Shown one piece after another: positions 12,468 through 13,690 of a stretch of 13,690 bases of DNA. Location of the stretch: NCBI GenBank assembly GCA_910584835.1, contig CAJUEG010000070.1:1-13690 (forward strand). The letters run 5' to 3'. A program made the translations under genes and the position numbers. How positions within the stretch are numbered: position 1 is the stretch's first letter; each line of letters begins with the position of its first letter. This stretch comes from an uncultured Oscillospiraceae bacterium. Its GTDB lineage: Bacteria; Bacillota; Clostridia; Oscillospirales; Oscillospiraceae. The notes under the pieces were generated by a model that saw only the letters and a program-made list of their open reading frames with translations, did no database searches and was not told the DNA's origin.

Positions 12468-12774
12468 CAAGCAAAAGGCGTGGATGGGAACAAGACGCGG
12501 CCCATCCCCCGCTCAGAGAGCCGGTGGATGGTGCGAACCGGCGCGGGGAGCCGCGTGGATACTGGCCCCGGAGCCGCCAATCTGAACCATGAGTAGGATT
12601 GGACGGGAGACCCCGTTACAGGTCATGGCCTTGCTGGAGGCCAGGAGCGCGCACTGGGTGACCGTGCGCGGAATTAGGGTGGTACCGCGGAATAGAAGCG
12701 CGAAGCCGTGCGTTGTGAGCAGGCGCAGCGTGACAGGATTATTTCGCCCCTGACGTCATTGTCGGGGGCGTTTT
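12468..12774 (+). promoter_or_regulatory. T-box riboswitch, leucine type
   Basis: A leader that senses uncharged tRNA. The T-box core AGGGTGGTACCGCGG is exact at 12676-12690; its TGGT (12680-12683) can pair with an ACCA tRNA end, which suits tRNA-Leu. Stem I is clear: ACGCGGC/GCCGCGT, CCCCGC/GCGGGG and GCCGG/CCGGC stack, with AGAGA on the 5' side below the top helix. Just under these helices the 3' side of the specifier loop reads GGATACTGG. CTG (12562-12564, Leu) followed by a purine is the best specifier, in agreement with leuA downstream. A helix CGCGCAC/GTGCGCG (about 12648-12670) precedes the core. With uncharged tRNA-Leu bound, the antiterminator forms and leuA is read. Confidence 0.93.
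12745..12774 (+). terminator. T-box terminator before leuA
   Basis: Stem 12745-12754 with 12761-12770 (10 bp, one G-U pair), six-base loop, then TTTTCTTT. It lies about 35 nt before the leuA start and is the off state of the T-box. Confidence 0.9.
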
Positions 12775-12810
12775 CTTTATCCCCCGGAAAATCCAAAGGA
12801 GGAAGCAGCC

Positions 12811-13690
12811 ATGAATTTGAAGCCCGGATTTGAGAAGTACATTCCCTTCACCCCCCAGCCCATCGAGGGCCGCACCTGGCCGGATCGTACCATCACCAAG
12901 GCCCCGGTGTGGTGCTCGGTGGACCTGCGGGACGGCAACCAGGCCCTCATTGATCCCATGAACCTGAAGGAAAAGCTGGAGTTTTTCCACACCCTCGTCG
13001 ATATCGGCGTGAAGGAGATCGAGATCGGTTTCCCCTCCGCTTCGGAGACAGAGTACGAGATCTGCCGGGAGCTCATCGAGGGGGGCCACATCCCGGACGA
13101 CGTGACCATCCAGGTGCTGGTCCAGGCCCGGGAGCACCTCATCAAAAAGACCTTTGAGGCCATCCGGGGCGCCAAAAACGTCATTCTGCACTTCTATAAC
13201 TCCACCTCCACCCTCCAGCGGAAGGTGGTGTTCCACATGGACACCGACGGCATCACCAAAATCGCCACCGACGCTGCGGACCTCATCTACCAGATGGCCC
13301 AGCCGGTGATCGCCTCCGGTATGAATCTCCGCTATGAATACTCCCCGGAGTCGTTCATGGGGACGGAGATGGACTACGCCGTGGAGATCTGCGCGGCGGT
13401 GCTGGACCACCTCCACGCCACTGAGGAGAACAAGGTGATCCTCAACCTGCCCACCACCGTGGAGAACTGCCTGCCCAACCAGTTTGCCGACATGATGGAG
13501 TACTTCATCCGCAAGCTCCCCGGCCGGGAGCGGGCGGTTATCTCCCTCCACCCCCACAACGACCGGGGCACCGGCGTGGCCACCACCGAGCTGGGCCTGC
13601 TGGCGGGGGCCGAGCGGGTGGAGGCCACCCTCTTCGGCAACGGCGAGCGCACCGGCAACGTGGACATGGTCACCCTGGCCATGAACATGT
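12811..13690 (+). CDS. leuA: 2-isopropylmalate synthase (N-terminal 293 residues, continues past window)
   Basis: The first step of leucine synthesis: acetyl-CoA plus 2-oxoisovalerate gives 2-isopropylmalate. The visible part is the catalytic TIM barrel: WCSVDLRDGNQAL (residues 34-46) with the catalytic Arg40-Asp41, then EIEIGFPSASETEY (69-82), and HPHND (247-251), whose histidines bind the metal; GNGERTGNVD (276-285) is also typical. The N-terminus (KPGFEKYIPF...RTWPDRTITKAPVW) marks the longer LeuA2-type of roughly 550-560 residues, as in actinobacteria and many Clostridia. The C-terminal leucine-binding regulatory domain would lie beyond the window. AAAGGAGG is 8 nt before the ATG. Expression is under the Leu-type T-box upstream. 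Confidence 0.96.
   Translation, partial: MNLKPGFEKYIPFTPQPIEGRTWPDRTITKAPVWCSVDLRDGNQALIDPMNLKEKLEFFHTLVDIGVKEIEIGFPSASETEYEICRELIEGGHIPDDVTIQVLVQAREHLIKKTFEAIRGAKNVILHFYNSTSTLQRKVVFHMDTDGITKIATDAADLIYQMAQPVIASGMNLRYEYSPESFMGTEMDYAVEICAAVLDHLHATEENKVILNLPTTVENCLPNQFADMMEYFIRKLPGRERAVISLHPHNDRGTGVATTELGLLAGAERVEATLFGNGERTGNVDMVTLAMNM

Noticed and set aside
1..13690. CRISPR array, tRNA or rRNA genes
   Set aside because: No regularly spaced palindromic repeats with unique spacers, no tRNA cloverleaf ending in CCA, and no rRNA motif was seen; the T-box core is a tRNA-binding leader and not a tRNA.

Overview
The window reads as a chromosomal segment of a GC-rich, Gram-positive anaerobe of the Oscillospiraceae type (Flavonifractor, Pseudoflavonifractor and Lawsonibacter are the comparison I have in mind). 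This placement is inference from several signs: strong GGAGG ribosome-binding sites, consensus sigma-A promoters, a gatCAB operon, a T-box leader, a long-form HPF, and a holin/amidase pair of the kind seen in clostridial prophages. No rRNA, tRNA, CRISPR array or transposase was seen.

Left part (1-4912) holds short, mostly single-gene units. These are the start of a coiled-coil protein with 11-residue repeats (minus), a GtrB/DPM-like glycosyltransferase (minus), a 3-methyladenine DNA glycosylase (minus) divergent from a DMT/EamA exporter (plus), a 135-residue protein of unknown function (minus) divergent from a tandem OB-fold SSB-like protein (plus), and a family-4 uracil-DNA glycosylase (minus) whose 3' end overlaps the SSB-like gene by 13 bp. 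Two base-excision-repair glycosylases and an ssDNA-binding protein therefore lie within 3 kb, but as separate transcription units.

Middle part (4913-8647) is the gatCAB operon for tRNA-dependent Asn/Gln formation. A consensus promoter lies about 290 bp upstream of gatC, and the leader between them is GC-rich and full of hairpins. It ends in a strong intrinsic terminator just before the gatC ribosome-binding site. It does not carry the T-box core sequence and I do not recognise it as a known riboswitch class. This is the best candidate here for an undescribed regulatory RNA. A palindromic repeat-like insert separates gatC from gatA, and gatA and gatB overlap by 4 bp.

Right part (8661-13690) starts with a minus-strand holin plus peptidoglycan-amidase pair with no other phage genes. 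Next come long-form HPF (plus), and a MarR regulator with a TauE/SafE permease (minus) that share a consensus promoter and a perfect palindromic operator. A membrane-anchored hypothetical gene (plus) follows; it is broken by a one-base frameshift. Last is a leucine-type T-box leader in front of leuA (2-isopropylmalate synthase), which runs off the right edge. Bidirectional hairpins separate the convergent pairs at about 3.1, 8.7 and 10.5 kb.
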